Shown here one piece after another: positions 44,881 to 54,179 of a DNA stretch of 64,000 nucleotides (positions within the stretch are counted from its first letter, which is position 1; each line of letters begins with the position of its first letter). The DNA is from Neiella marina (GTDB lineage Bacteria > Pseudomonadota > Gammaproteobacteria > Enterobacterales > Neiellaceae), in contig NZ_NGNS01000004.1 in assembly GCF_002165625.1 (NCBI RefSeq), positions 62,001 through 126,000 on the forward strand. The letters are read 5' to 3'. The position numbers and the translations under genes are program-made. A model generated the notes under the pieces. That model saw only the letters and a list, made by a program, of their open reading frames with translations. It did not search any database and was not told the DNA's origin.

Positions 44881-47298
44881 TTATTCTTTCAATTGCGCGG
44901 GACGGTTATCGCGGCGGTGGTAGCGACGTTGATACATATCGCCGTGAAGTTCTTTGGCAGCTTTGATCATGGCTTCATAGGGCACGTCAGCAACGGTGAC
45001 AAAACCGACGTTGTAGTTTTCACCATCGTAAGCGCGGCCGGTCAGCGGTGAGTCCATGTATTGGAACCAATGAGCGCCAACAAAGTAGTCGTTGTCGAAT
45101 ACCGAGTTCATATAGTCTTGGTACATGCGTGCTCGGTCAGTTTGATTAGCGGCGTAAACAAGGCCTGGGTGATAGTAACCAGAGTCCACTGCGCCAAAGT
45201 GGAACTCACCGATCATGATGGGTTTGTCGAGCGCTGGTAAAAATGACCATTTGCCCTCAGTCACGCCTTGCTTGTAGTTGTTAAAACTCACCACATCAGA
45301 ATATTTAGCTGACGCTGCAACCACTTCTTTTGGCATGCCCCAATCAGCAAAACGAACACCAAAGTACATGTGATTAGGCAGGTGCTGTTTCAGCGCAGCG
45401 CGAACAATGCGGAAATACTGCTCGGCATAAGTGGTCAGCAACAAACTGTAATCTGCTTCGCGTTCAGCAGACAATTGGCTGTCAAAATCACCTTGGTCAA
45501 ACGCTTGCCATGAATCAAAGTCGGTTGCCCAAACGGCGTTGAGCTTATCAATATCTGCATATTTGGCTTTCATAACCCGAGTAAATTCAGCTTTGGTTGG
45601 CACCTCAGCACCAGATCGAGTCAAGGTGTTGATCACGATCCCTAGCTCGGTCTGACGTGAGTTCGCCCGCCCCCAACTTTTTTCGTTATCAATGAAGACG
45701 CCGACACACCAAGGCGAACCTTGAGTTTCATCGGCAATGGTTTTCAGGGTGACATCGGCTCGACGAGCAAATTCTGGGTCAAATACATCAGGCAGCGGAC
45801 GCCAAAAATCAGAGCCGCTGGACACGGTTTTAAAGTCGCCGATAATCCAACCATTGGCAAAGTACGGCACTTTGGTGGTGTCATAAAACATCGGATCGGT
45901 CCAGTTGCCGAGCGAGGTAAAGCCCCAGTTCAACATCCGATCAATGGTGACTTGTTTCCAATCCTGCAGAAATGAGTTCGGTGAGCTTTCGCCGTATTTA
46001 CGCTCTAGATTGGCACTATAGAAGCTATAAACTTCGCCGCTTTTGATGGGCCCGGAGTGGACATCCTTGCGATAGCCGAAGTGATTGCCAAGTGGCTCAT
46101 CGTAACTCGCTGGTAGCCATTCAAACATGTTGGCGCGAGTTGGCGACATTAGGGTACGGGTTTTCTGCGCCGCTTGATTAACCGGGTTCAGCCCTTGCGA
46201 ATCTTCTGGCGTGACATCTTCGCTATCGCGGCTTTGCAGCGCCTTCTCATCGAAACCGTAACCTGTCATGGTGGTGGAGTTGGCCAAACGAATAATGTCA
46301 ACGCCGGTCGCCAAATAGAGGTAACCTTCAGGGTCAACCAACCACCATTTACCATCGACTTTTTCAGTCCGGAAATACCCTGTTGCCTGCAACTTCGGGC
46401 CGGCTTTCCAACCGCTGAATTTGGAGCGTTCAGCCATCAGAGCGCCATTATTCAGAGCTCGTAGTTCAGCATCCTTTTTGGCAATTAACTCAGCTTCCGA
46501 ATTCACTTTCTCGGCAAACTCAGCGTTGGGGTTTTGGCCAAACTTATCGACAATGCCAACTAGGAAATCAGTATCCATCGGAGGGTTCGCTTCTAAGCGA
46601 ATGTTATCGAGGGTGATTTCTGTATCGTGAAGGTTGTATTCGGTGCGCAATACGATGCGGCGAATGGCCGATAAATCGAGATTCTTGGTGCCCCACATCC
46701 ATACCATTTGAGTATCGTCGCTTTGCCAAGTCTCAGGGTTGGAGCGCAGGCCAGAGCTTAAATTGAGCTCAATGGATTGATCTTCGTTGCTACTGGCAGA
46801 ACCAATATCGTGACCATCCATTTTGCTGTAATACGACTGGCTGCCACCAACCGGAATATTGATGGCGCGGGTATACGACTGGCCCTGACTATCTTCAATG
46901 CTGACAAACAAAAAGGTTGAATAATCACCTTGATTGGCGATATCAAACACCAGACTGAAATCCTGATAGTCACTCCAGTCAAATGGCTGCTCTGGCACGA
47001 TGGCAACGGCATTATGTTCATCGGTTTTCGACGAGAACTGCACCCGTAAACCATAGTCGCCCGATGTCACCATACCTTCATTGGATACAAAACTGGTTGT
47101 CGCATTGTGGAGTTGAACGGCATCAGGAATCACCTGCTGCTCAAAATCGAACAACTGGATAAGTGGTTGTGTTTGTTGGGATTGGAGTTCACCGTCAGAA
47201 TTGTCGACAGATATTGACGGATCTGCTTTCTGGCAGCCAACCAGACATAACGCAGAACAGCCAATGAGCAAATTGGTGCTGACCCTAATGAGTTGCAT
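44881..47298 (-). CDS. Beta-agarase, glycoside hydrolase family 50
   Basis: An 805-residue lipoprotein (signal ending LVGC, Cys22). Residues 45-240 form a beta-sandwich, CBM-like domain. The TIM barrel has the GH50 hallmarks WWLVDPEGYLYLATGVD, NWGFTSLGNWTD, acid/base E539 in GVFIDNEKSWG and nucleophile E698 in MIGEFHFGAVDSG. GH50 enzymes cut beta-1,4 links of agarose to neoagaro-oligosaccharides. It heads a tight operon with the PhoD-like and GH3 genes. The signal and lipobox point to a membrane-anchored, perhaps surface, enzyme. Confidence 0.93.
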   Translation of the reverse strand: MQLIRVSTNLLIGCSALCLVGCQKADPSISVDNSDGELQSQQTQPLIQLFDFEQQVIPDAVQLHNATTSFVSNEGMVTSGDYGLRVQFSSKTDEHNAVAIVPEQPFDWSDYQDFSLVFDIANQGDYSTFLFVSIEDSQGQSYTRAINIPVGGSQSYYSKMDGHDIGSASSNEDQSIELNLSSGLRSNPETWQSDDTQMVWMWGTKNLDLSAIRRIVLRTEYNLHDTEITLDNIRLEANPPMDTDFLVGIVDKFGQNPNAEFAEKVNSEAELIAKKDAELRALNNGALMAERSKFSGWKAGPKLQATGYFRTEKVDGKWWLVDPEGYLYLATGVDIIRLANSTTMTGYGFDEKALQSRDSEDVTPEDSQGLNPVNQAAQKTRTLMSPTRANMFEWLPASYDEPLGNHFGYRKDVHSGPIKSGEVYSFYSANLERKYGESSPNSFLQDWKQVTIDRMLNWGFTSLGNWTDPMFYDTTKVPYFANGWIIGDFKTVSSGSDFWRPLPDVFDPEFARRADVTLKTIADETQGSPWCVGVFIDNEKSWGRANSRQTELGIVINTLTRSGAEVPTKAEFTRVMKAKYADIDKLNAVWATDFDSWQAFDQGDFDSQLSAEREADYSLLLTTYAEQYFRIVRAALKQHLPNHMYFGVRFADWGMPKEVVAASAKYSDVVSFNNYKQGVTEGKWSFLPALDKPIMIGEFHFGAVDSGYYHPGLVYAANQTDRARMYQDYMNSVFDNDYFVGAHWFQYMDSPLTGRAYDGENYNVGFVTVADVPYEAMIKAAKELHGDMYQRRYHRRDNRPAQLKE

Positions 47299-47498
47299 GA
47301 AACGATCTCACTAATGATTGTTGGGATGGCGCAGTAGTCCGAATGAACCCATCGAACTTGCCGAGACGATTGCATTTAAAATATTTTTACAGACTGTTAA
47401 TTGTCAACAATATTGATTTAATTATGTTAACTGGACCTTTTTTTCCCAACTCAATGGCCAAGGCTATTTTTACCGAATGAGATTGCAGGTGTACTTAG
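47299..47498. promoter_or_regulatory. Upstream region of the agarase operon
   Basis: About 200 AT-rich bases. It contains TGTTAATTGTCAACA-like and TGTTAAC palindromic half-sites around 47395-47430, candidate operator elements for the GH50 operon. No cognate regulator gene adjoins. Weak evidence. Confidence 0.3.
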
Positions 47499-48305
47499 TT
47501 AGCGATGTCGGTATTTATCTAGAATTGTTTGATATAACGTTGAATTTTCGGGTTGCTGTAACAGGCGGTCAAGCAAGTCGCGGCGCTGATTTGAGACTTC
47601 CACCGCTGGGCTAAATGCGGTGTAGAACGGATTTTCAGTCAAACAGCCGACCTGATTCATGTTGTTTTGATCTGATTCTTTGAGATTGAATGCCACGACG
47701 TTGGAGTCTTCCACTAGCAAATCGATTCGACTGAGGCGCAACATGTCCGCCAGCGATTGTAAGGAGGCCTCATGAGCCAGAGTGACAATGTTGGCAGTGT
47801 TGTGGTTTGCTTTGATGTAGCTATCGAGTGGCTCGCCGTAGCCATAGTCTTGAATTACCCCTAATCGAGTATCGGCTAGATCAAGAATAGTGTTATAGCT
47901 AAATTGGCTTTCCGCTTGAGCAAAGAAACACATTTGGTAGTGGCCAGATTCATAACGGGTAAACAAAAAGCTCGGCGCTTCTTCAGGCACAGCGGTTAGC
48001 AGGCCATCATACTTTCCTTTTTCCGCCATTCGAATCGCTCTGGTCCAAGGCAGAATGGTCACTTCAAGATCGATATTGGCAGAAGCCAGTAATGCGCCAA
48101 TATACTCCACCGATATACCAGGGTACTCTTCGTCGTCACAAATATAGGGGCACCAATGGGCTGCAGCTAAATGCCATTTGGCATTAGCAGAGGTATCGGC
48201 AAATGCGTTTGCACTCCAACAGTTAATCAGCAGCAACCAACTAGCGATCATAACCTTCAACAGCACACCTCTTGTCAACGAACTCTTGTTGCCGATAAAC
48301 AGCAT
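47499..48305 (-). CDS. Periplasmic substrate-binding protein, SBP_bac_3 type
   Basis: A 268-residue exported protein: signal peptide (about 1-36, ending NAFA), then WHLAAAHWCPYICDDEEYPGISVEYIGALLASANIDLEVTILPWTRAIRMAEKGKYDGLLTAVPEE, the amino-acid-type binding-protein fold. No ABC permease or kinase is nearby. Many marine Alteromonadales have multiple orphan proteins of this type, whose role is unsettled. The start is uncertain: an internal ATG at 48251 would give a shorter signal peptide. Confidence 0.8.
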   Translation of the reverse strand: MLFIGNKSSLTRGVLLKVMIASWLLLINCWSANAFADTSANAKWHLAAAHWCPYICDDEEYPGISVEYIGALLASANIDLEVTILPWTRAIRMAEKGKYDGLLTAVPEEAPSFLFTRYESGHYQMCFFAQAESQFSYNTILDLADTRLGVIQDYGYGEPLDSYIKANHNTANIVTLAHEASLQSLADMLRLSRIDLLVEDSNVVAFNLKESDQNNMNQVGCLTENPFYTAFSPAVEVSNQRRDLLDRLLQQPENSTLYQTILDKYRHR

Positions 48306-48458
48306 AATCGGAAAAATATCGGCTATAAATACTGAGACAGCCCCATGAGTAGATCATTCCCTTATCACTTATGTTATCAGACTTAGGTTGAACTACAGCT
48401 GACAGACGTTAATGCCGAAACAGCACGATCAGAGTTCGCTTCCTTTTATTTGGTTGGT

Positions 48459-49349
48459 TTATAACCAAGGTTGCCGCGCCAAACGTTCGACAAACCAATC
48501 CAACGCATTGCCATATTGTTCTTTGCGCCAAGCCATTAGCAGTTGTTGGGCCGGTCGGTGGAACGCACATGGTTTAATCACCAGTTGCTCACTTGCGACC
48601 AGCGCTGCAGCAAGATGCCTTGGCACAAAACCAACGCCAAGACCAAGTCGTTGTGCTTCAATTTTAGATTCCATTGAGTTGACTCGAATCACTTGCTTGG
48701 CTTCAAACAAACCGCTGTCTCGCACCGGCAGGCGCAGTGAGGTATCGGCAACCACCACTGCCGGAAATTGACGCAATTGCTCCAGCTCAATAGCACCAGC
48801 CTGTGTTGCCAGCGGATGTTCAGGCGCAACCACAAAATCGAATTCCAACAAACCAATCACTTTAGTGTTGAATAGTCCCTTGGGCAGCTCTCCAGAAGCA
48901 CCGATGACAATATCAGCACGTTGGCTGTGTAGCGCATCCCAGCCGCCGCCTAACACCTCAACCCCTAAACTGATATTGACCGGATGCTGGAACTGAAGAA
49001 ATTCGTCAACCACAGCCAATAAAGGCCCTTCAGGGATCACCGTGTCGCGGGCAATTCGAAGCTCGCTTTCCCAACCCGATTCCAGTTGTTTGACCGAGTC
49101 AACCATGCGCTGTGTGGCGAGCAAAATATCGCGCCCTTGCTCCAATACCAATTTACCAGCAGGCGTCAATTGTGCTCGCTGTCCCGAACGATCAAATAAC
49201 AAGGTGCCTAAATCATCTTCAAGTTTTCTGATGGTGTAAGTCAGTGCCGATGGCACTTTGTAAAGCGCAGCCGCTGCGGCAGCAAAACTGCCATGTTGTT
49301 CAATCGCATCCAAAGCCTTCAATGACTCGATGGAGATACCTGAAAACAC
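48459..49349 (-). CDS. LysR family regulator, YhaJ-like
   Basis: A LysR regulator of about 296 residues with the N-terminal helix-turn-helix SLKALDAIEQHGSFAAAAAALYKVPSALTYTIRKLEDDLGTLLFDRSGQRAQLT. That wording (GSFAAAAxxLxxVPSALxYTxxKLE, FDRSG) and the ending MAWRKEQYGNALDWF match E. coli YhaJ. YhaJ activates the yqjF operon in response to aromatic compounds. The same partner genes, DoxX/YqjF, pirin/YhaK and YqjG, follow divergently here. Start uncertain: the GTG at 49349 with GGGG upstream is chosen over TTG and GTG codons up to 18 bases upstream. Confidence 0.88.
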   Translation of the reverse strand: MFSGISIESLKALDAIEQHGSFAAAAAALYKVPSALTYTIRKLEDDLGTLLFDRSGQRAQLTPAGKLVLEQGRDILLATQRMVDSVKQLESGWESELRIARDTVIPEGPLLAVVDEFLQFQHPVNISLGVEVLGGGWDALHSQRADIVIGASGELPKGLFNTKVIGLLEFDFVVAPEHPLATQAGAIELEQLRQFPAVVVADTSLRLPVRDSGLFEAKQVIRVNSMESKIEAQRLGLGVGFVPRHLAAALVASEQLVIKPCAFHRPAQQLLMAWRKEQYGNALDWFVERLARQPWL

Positions 49350-49372
49350 TGCTGACCCCACATTCAAAAAAA

Positions 49373-49389
49373 TTGAACAATAACTTCAA
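49373..49389. promoter_or_regulatory. Candidate LysR binding site
   Basis: TTGAA-N7-TTCAA dyad between the YhaJ-like and DoxX genes; a wider GAACA/TGTTC dyad overlaps it (49375-49396). It lies about 110 bases upstream of doxX, right for LysR control of both genes. Confidence 0.5.
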
Positions 49390-49498
49390 CATGTTCCGAT
49401 TTTTTAATCAATAGAGCTCACCTAAAATTCTCTACATCGTTTGAACGCAAGGTTTCGAACGGCAACTGAAAGATATTAAATATTTTGAGGAAACAGTT

Positions 49499-49942
49499 AT
49501 GAAAACGCTCATTCAAACACTAGCTTCATCCAATGCAGGTCTTGCCCCTCTGGCGTTAAGAATTCCTGTCGGCATTATTTTCGCGGCTCATGGTAGCCAA
49601 AAGTTATTTGGTTGGTTTGGTGGTTATGGTCTTGAAGGTACCGGCCAGTGGATGGATTCCATCGGTCTAAGTCCTGGCTACCTGATGGCACTGCTGGCCG
49701 GTGGCGCAGAGTTCTTCGCAGGGCTATTTATCCTGTTCGGTTTGCTGACTCGTCCTTCTGCTTTGGTATTGGCTGTAACCATGATTGTTGCCATTTTCTC
49801 AGTACACATCGGCAATGGCTTATTCATGGCAAATAATGGCTACGAATTTGGTCTTGCCCTACTTGCAGCGAGCGCTTCATTGCTGCTGTCAGGTTCAGGC
49901 CGCTTCGCTATTGATCAAACCATTGCCAAGCGTTTGGCGTAA
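49499..49942 (+). CDS. yqjF: DoxX family membrane protein, YqjF-like
   Basis: A 147-residue protein with four transmembrane segments and the DoxX signature LALRIPVGIIFAAHGSQKLFGWFGGYGLEGTGQWM and LAGGAEFFAGLFILFGLLTRPSALVLAVTMI. E. coli YqjF is YhaJ-regulated and linked to aromatic or nitroaromatic stress. GAGGAA lies upstream of the ATG. It leads a likely operon with the pirin (28 bases later) and YqjG-like genes. Confidence 0.88.
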   Translation: MKTLIQTLASSNAGLAPLALRIPVGIIFAAHGSQKLFGWFGGYGLEGTGQWMDSIGLSPGYLMALLAGGAEFFAGLFILFGLLTRPSALVLAVTMIVAIFSVHIGNGLFMANNGYEFGLALLAASASLLLSGSGRFAIDQTIAKRLA

Positions 49943-49970
49943 CGGTTCACAGCAACTGGAGATAGTTACC

Positions 49971-50666
49971 ATGATTGCCATAAGACGCAGTGAGCAACGC
50001 GGCGAGGCCAACTTCGGCTGGCTTGACAGCAAACACACCTTTTCTTTTGGTCACTACTACGATGCCGATCAGATGGGCTTCTCAGCATTGCGAGTAATTA
50101 ATGATGACGTCGTCCAGCCTGGAGCAGGGTTTGACACCCATGGCCACCGCAACATGGAAATTATTAGCTATGTGTTGTCAGGCGAGATCGAGCATAAAGA
50201 TAGCGAAGGCAACATCCAACGCCTGCCAACTGGCGAGTTCCAACTGATGTCAGCTGGCCGCGGGATTTATCATAGTGAGTACAACCCGTCAGCCACCGAG
50301 CCATTGAAGTTTTTGCAAATTTGGATTGAACCCAATAGCAAGGATCAACCACCGAGCTATCAGCAAAAATCGTTTGGCCGCCAGTCTGGACTAACGACCA
50401 TTGTCACCCCAAACGGCGACAACGGCACTTTGGCAATCAAACAAGATGCACTGTTGCACCAGCTGATCCTGCCCGCTGGCGAATCGCAACAGCTCAGTAC
50501 CGGCAGCGGCAAACGTCTTTATATCCACCAAGTAGCTGGCGCACTCGCAGTTTTAGAGCAAACGTTAGTCGCTGGCGATGGCGCAAAAATCGAACAGCTC
50601 GACCAAGTGACTGTGACCAACAATGGTCAAGATGAGGCAACAGCCCTGATATTCGAACTACCCTAA
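49971..50666 (+). CDS. Pirin family protein, YhaK/YhhW-like
   Basis: A 231-residue bicupin. The metal ligands are at positions H57, H59 (DTHGHRNMEIISY), H101 and E103 (RGIYHSEYN), the same spacing as the E. coli quercetinase YhhW. The ATG at 49971 has GGAG nine bases upstream and starts MIAIRRSEQRGEANFGWLDSKHTFSFGHYYD, the normal pirin N-terminus. It probably acts as an oxygenase or redox sensor for aromatic compounds. Member of the YhaJ-linked set. Confidence 0.9.
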   Translation: MIAIRRSEQRGEANFGWLDSKHTFSFGHYYDADQMGFSALRVINDDVVQPGAGFDTHGHRNMEIISYVLSGEIEHKDSEGNIQRLPTGEFQLMSAGRGIYHSEYNPSATEPLKFLQIWIEPNSKDQPPSYQQKSFGRQSGLTTIVTPNGDNGTLAIKQDALLHQLILPAGESQQLSTGSGKRLYIHQVAGALAVLEQTLVAGDGAKIEQLDQVTVTNNGQDEATALIFELP

Positions 50667-50703
50667 TGACATCAACAATTGGCCGATAGGCCGGGAGGCA
50701 ACA

Positions 50704-51696
50704 GTGGGATTGTTAGTAGACGGCGTTTGGCATGACCAGTGGTACGACACCAAATCAAATAGCGGCCAATTCAAACGTGAGGCTGCGCAGCTAAGGAATT
50801 GGATCAGTAAAGATGGCTCTGCTGGTCCAACGGGAGACGGCGGCTTCAAAGCTGAATCTGGCCGTTACCACCTCTATGTATCATTGGCCTGCCCTTGGGC
50901 CCATCGAACACTGATATTCAGAGCCATTAAAGGACTACAGCAACATATCAGCGTGTCAGTCGTCAGCCCCGATATGTTGGACAACGGTTGGACCTTTGAT
51001 ACCACAAGCTATAGTAGCGGCGATCCATTGTTTGAGTCGCAGTTCTTGCACCAGATTTACACGCGCAACAAACCAACTTACACCGGCCGCGTCACCGTGC
51101 CTGTGCTTTGGGATAAGCAGCAAAACCGCATTGTCAGCAATGAGTCGTCAGAGATCATTCGGATGCTAAATAATGCCTTTGATGACATTACCGGCGATCA
51201 ACAAGATTTCTACCCAGAGGAACTGCGCACGGAAATCGATCAGGTCAATGAATTCGTTTACGACAATATCAACAACGGCGTTTACAAAGCTGGCTTTGCT
51301 ACGTCACAGCAAGCCTATTCAGAGGCCTACACCTCACTGTTTGATGCGTTGGATAAACTAGAAGCGCGCCTTGGTGCGAGCCGTTTTCTGGTCGGAGATA
51401 AGATCACCGAAGCTGACTGGCGATTATTCACCACCCTGATTCGATTTGATTCGGTTTACGTCGGCCATTTTAAGTGCAACAAACAAACCATTGAACAATA
51501 TCAGAATTTATCGGCTTATTTGCGCGAGTTGTATCAATCCCCAGGCGTTGCCGAGACAGTCGATTTTTTCCACATCAAGCGTCACTACTACTTTAGCCAC
51601 ACCATGATCAATCCAACGCAGGTGGTGCCCGAAGGGCCGCAAATCGACTATCTCAGTGAGCATCGTCGAGCGCAGCAATTCAGAGAAGCTGAGTAA
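50704..51696 (+). CDS. yqjG: Glutathionyl-hydroquinone reductase, YqjG family
   Basis: A 330-residue xi-class glutathione transferase. The active cysteine C63 sits in SLACPWAHRTLI (CPWA), and RVTVPVLWDKQQNRIVSNESSEIIRML binds glutathione. C-terminal helices carry NNGVYKAGFATSQQAYSEAYTSLFDALDKLE and WRLFTTLIRFDSVY. It reduces glutathionyl-hydroquinones back to hydroquinones. It starts at a GTG with GGGAGG five bases upstream. Third gene after doxX and pirin. Confidence 0.94.
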   Translation: MGLLVDGVWHDQWYDTKSNSGQFKREAAQLRNWISKDGSAGPTGDGGFKAESGRYHLYVSLACPWAHRTLIFRAIKGLQQHISVSVVSPDMLDNGWTFDTTSYSSGDPLFESQFLHQIYTRNKPTYTGRVTVPVLWDKQQNRIVSNESSEIIRMLNNAFDDITGDQQDFYPEELRTEIDQVNEFVYDNINNGVYKAGFATSQQAYSEAYTSLFDALDKLEARLGASRFLVGDKITEADWRLFTTLIRFDSVYVGHFKCNKQTIEQYQNLSAYLRELYQSPGVAETVDFFHIKRHYYFSHTMINPTQVVPEGPQIDYLSEHRRAQQFREAE

Positions 51697-51702
51697 AAAA
51701 AT

Positions 51703-53421
51703 TTAGAAAGGAAAATCGCTGATCTGCCATTTGCGATAAAGTGCCTCAAGCTGGCCATTACGGAGCATCATTGGTAATTGCTCATCAAAGATATTGGCCA
51801 TCTTGCGGCCCTTGGCGGTATTGGTAAACGCTAAGTACAATTTTAAATCGAGTACCTTCTCCAGCTGGTACTCGTTGCTGTCAAACCCGGCAAGCATCAG
51901 TCGTTCGGCATGCCGACGAAAGTTCTTTTGCAACTCAATACCATCATCGAGCACCACATCGACACGACCGGACGCGAGCATCAACAGCGGCCCCAAATGG
52001 TCAATGGATTGTTCAAACTGCATCTCTAACGGCAGATAGGCATCATAATTGGCTCCGCGCACCCAAGCTGCAGGGGTTCCTTGCAACGTTGAAATGCCCT
52101 GCCAATTCAATCGCGCGGGGCTAAACAATGCGTAAATTTGCTGAGAACCATAATGCCATTGCGGGAAGATCATCTGGGTGGAGTCTCCGCGATGGTGTCC
52201 TAGCATGGCATCAGCATGACTCTTTTCAGTCATCAACTGCGCTCGCTTAAGCGGCACCACTTTGGCAATCACCTCAATGCCTCTGGGCTGATATATGGCA
52301 CGAAGGATATCCCAGTACAAACCGCTGCCATCAGCATTGGTGAGATCAACGAGCTCCTCGCTGACAACGGTTAACTCAGAATCATTCGCTAACGCAGTTG
52401 TATCAACTAGGTATTCGGCGACGTTATCACCACTGATAAGTGAGGTAGGGGTTTCAACAAAACCGCCTCGAAATTGCCCTTCAACACTATCAACAGCAAC
52501 AGCCATTGCCATTTTGCCCATAAGAACGGGGTTGGTATAAACAGTGGCTTGTACCGAGCCGTCTCGAATGTAGGGCAGGACATCTGCAACGCCATCATTG
52601 CCAAATAACAATACATCGGTTCGATTAATCGCCTTGAGCGCAGCGGCAGCTCCAATCACTTCAAAGTCATTGGCAGCAAATATCACATCAATGTCTGATT
52701 GTTGGCGAAACAACTGCAAAGTAGCGTTGTAGCCGCCTTCAGTGTTCCAGCGACCATTTGCTCGCGCCACCACCGGCATAGCGGCTTCACCAATGGCCTT
52801 CTCAAAACCAGCAACACGTTCAGTTGAATGATAGCCAGGTTCGCCCTCTAAGATGGCGACATTGCGCTTGGTTGCTGAGATCAGCGATGCGGCGTACTGC
52901 CCCAATTGGTAAGTACCTTTGCGTTGTACATAACCAACAACAGCATGAACTGGCGCTGCGTGCGACAAAGCATCGGAATTAACAATGACCACGACAATGC
53001 CTTGCGCTGTTGCTCGCTGAATCAAAGGGGCGGCGGCTTGCTCGTCATGAGTTGCTAGGATAATGGCATCGACCTGCTGCTCTATAACCGCTTGCAGCAT
53101 ATCCATTTGCTCAGCGGGTTTATCGGTCTGAGGGGCTAACTGAAAAACCTGATGTCCCTGTTCACCAGCCACTTCAGCGATCCCTTTCCATACATCAAGG
53201 TAAAAGTTGTACTCTATCGCTGGCGGCAGATAAGCAATCTTCAGCGTTTCAGATTTACTTGCGATGTGTTCGAAACTGGCTTGAGATTTAAGCGGCACGA
53301 TATCGACATCATGGCCTAAAGCACGGCATAAACTTGATGGGGTAACTAACACCATAGTTAAGGCTGCGAGCCAGCCCCAACGACGAACCTTAGTTAGCAT
53401 CACCCTACGTGCCCTTTCCAT
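51703..53421 (-). CDS. Fusion of two periplasmic binding domains (Peripla_BP_4 plus SBP_bac_3)
   Basis: A 572-residue exported protein. After a signal peptide (about 1-35) residues 60-350 are a type-I sugar-binding-protein fold: LKIAYLPPAIEYNFYLDVWKGIAEVAGEQGHQVFQLAPQTD, DAIILATHDEQAAAPLI, DVIFAANDFEVIGAAAALKA, VLLFGNDG. Residues 360-572 are an SBP_bac_3-like domain: ELVDLTNADGSGLYWDILRAIYQPRGIEVIAKVVPLKRAQLM, ASGRVDVVLDD, LPMMLRNGQLEALYRKWQ. No transmembrane segment, kinase or permease follows, so it ends in the periplasm. It could supply ligand signals to a membrane receptor encoded elsewhere. The internal ATG at 53400 is an alternative start. Confidence 0.82.
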   Translation of the reverse strand: MERARRVMLTKVRRWGWLAALTMVLVTPSSLCRALGHDVDIVPLKSQASFEHIASKSETLKIAYLPPAIEYNFYLDVWKGIAEVAGEQGHQVFQLAPQTDKPAEQMDMLQAVIEQQVDAIILATHDEQAAAPLIQRATAQGIVVVIVNSDALSHAAPVHAVVGYVQRKGTYQLGQYAASLISATKRNVAILEGEPGYHSTERVAGFEKAIGEAAMPVVARANGRWNTEGGYNATLQLFRQQSDIDVIFAANDFEVIGAAAALKAINRTDVLLFGNDGVADVLPYIRDGSVQATVYTNPVLMGKMAMAVAVDSVEGQFRGGFVETPTSLISGDNVAEYLVDTTALANDSELTVVSEELVDLTNADGSGLYWDILRAIYQPRGIEVIAKVVPLKRAQLMTEKSHADAMLGHHRGDSTQMIFPQWHYGSQQIYALFSPARLNWQGISTLQGTPAAWVRGANYDAYLPLEMQFEQSIDHLGPLLMLASGRVDVVLDDGIELQKNFRRHAERLMLAGFDSNEYQLEKVLDLKLYLAFTNTAKGRKMANIFDEQLPMMLRNGQLEALYRKWQISDFPF

Positions 53422-53615
53422 ATCATGTCCATATCGCTACCTTGCTTTGACACCCTGATGAGTAAATATAGCAATAACAAATCAGAGGCTTAGTTACGCA
53501 CGTCACAAGAGTCAGGCAGTGGTATGAAAAGAATGCTAACAAAGTGCTCGTTGAAGCCTGCGTTTCGGCCGTTGTAGACTCGAGCTTGAGTTGAGAAAAG
53601 AAGAATGAAGTCACC

Positions 53616-54179
53616 ATGAAACGCATTGTCTTCACAATGATTTTGGCGCTGGTTGCGATCACCGCTTGTAGCAACACAGATTGGCGCACCGCCAGTCGAG
53701 AGCCAGCGGGTATCGCCCCAGACCCAATGATTGAAAAAAGCGCCGTGATCGAGGTATATGCTGCCGATGCGTTTAGCTGGCGTGGCTGGTTTGCGGTTCA
53801 CACCTGGGTGGCGACAAAGCAAGACAATGACGACTTGTACACCGTTTACGAGGTGGTTGGCTGGCGCCTTAATCGAGGCCTACCTGCACTCTATTCTTAT
53901 CAAACTGCAACGCCTGACCGCTATTGGTATGGTGCCAAGCCAGAAAAATTGCTGTCGATTAAGGGCGACAAAGCAGCAAAGCTGATCCCTCAAATCGAAC
54001 AATCGGTTGCCCGCTACCCTTGGTCAAACCAATACACAGTTTTTCCTGGCCCAAACAGTAATACCTTTCCAGCTTGGCTTGCCATTCAACTGCCTGAATT
54101 AGAACTAGAATTGCCGTTCAGTGCCATTGGCAGTGGCTATGCCAGCGAAGATCTGTCAACCCAAGTGCCATACAAATAA
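53616..54179 (+). CDS. DUF3750 lipoprotein
   Basis: A 187-residue protein with a lipobox ending ITAC. The mature part begins NTDWRTASREPAGIAPDPMIEKSAVIEVYAADAFSWRGWFAVHTWVATK, continues with VYEVVGWRLNRGLPALYSY and ends with a Trp/Pro-rich region. It matches the DUF3750 family of unknown function, found in many Proteobacteria. Its upstream region is shared divergently with the fused binding protein. Confidence 0.85.
   Translation: MKRIVFTMILALVAITACSNTDWRTASREPAGIAPDPMIEKSAVIEVYAADAFSWRGWFAVHTWVATKQDNDDLYTVYEVVGWRLNRGLPALYSYQTATPDRYWYGAKPEKLLSIKGDKAAKLIPQIEQSVARYPWSNQYTVFPGPNSNTFPAWLAIQLPELELELPFSAIGSGYASEDLSTQVPYK

Noticed and set aside
47299-47498. Pho box upstream of the agarase operon
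   Set aside because: Only a single TTGTCAA-like 7-mer is present, without 11-base periodic partners.
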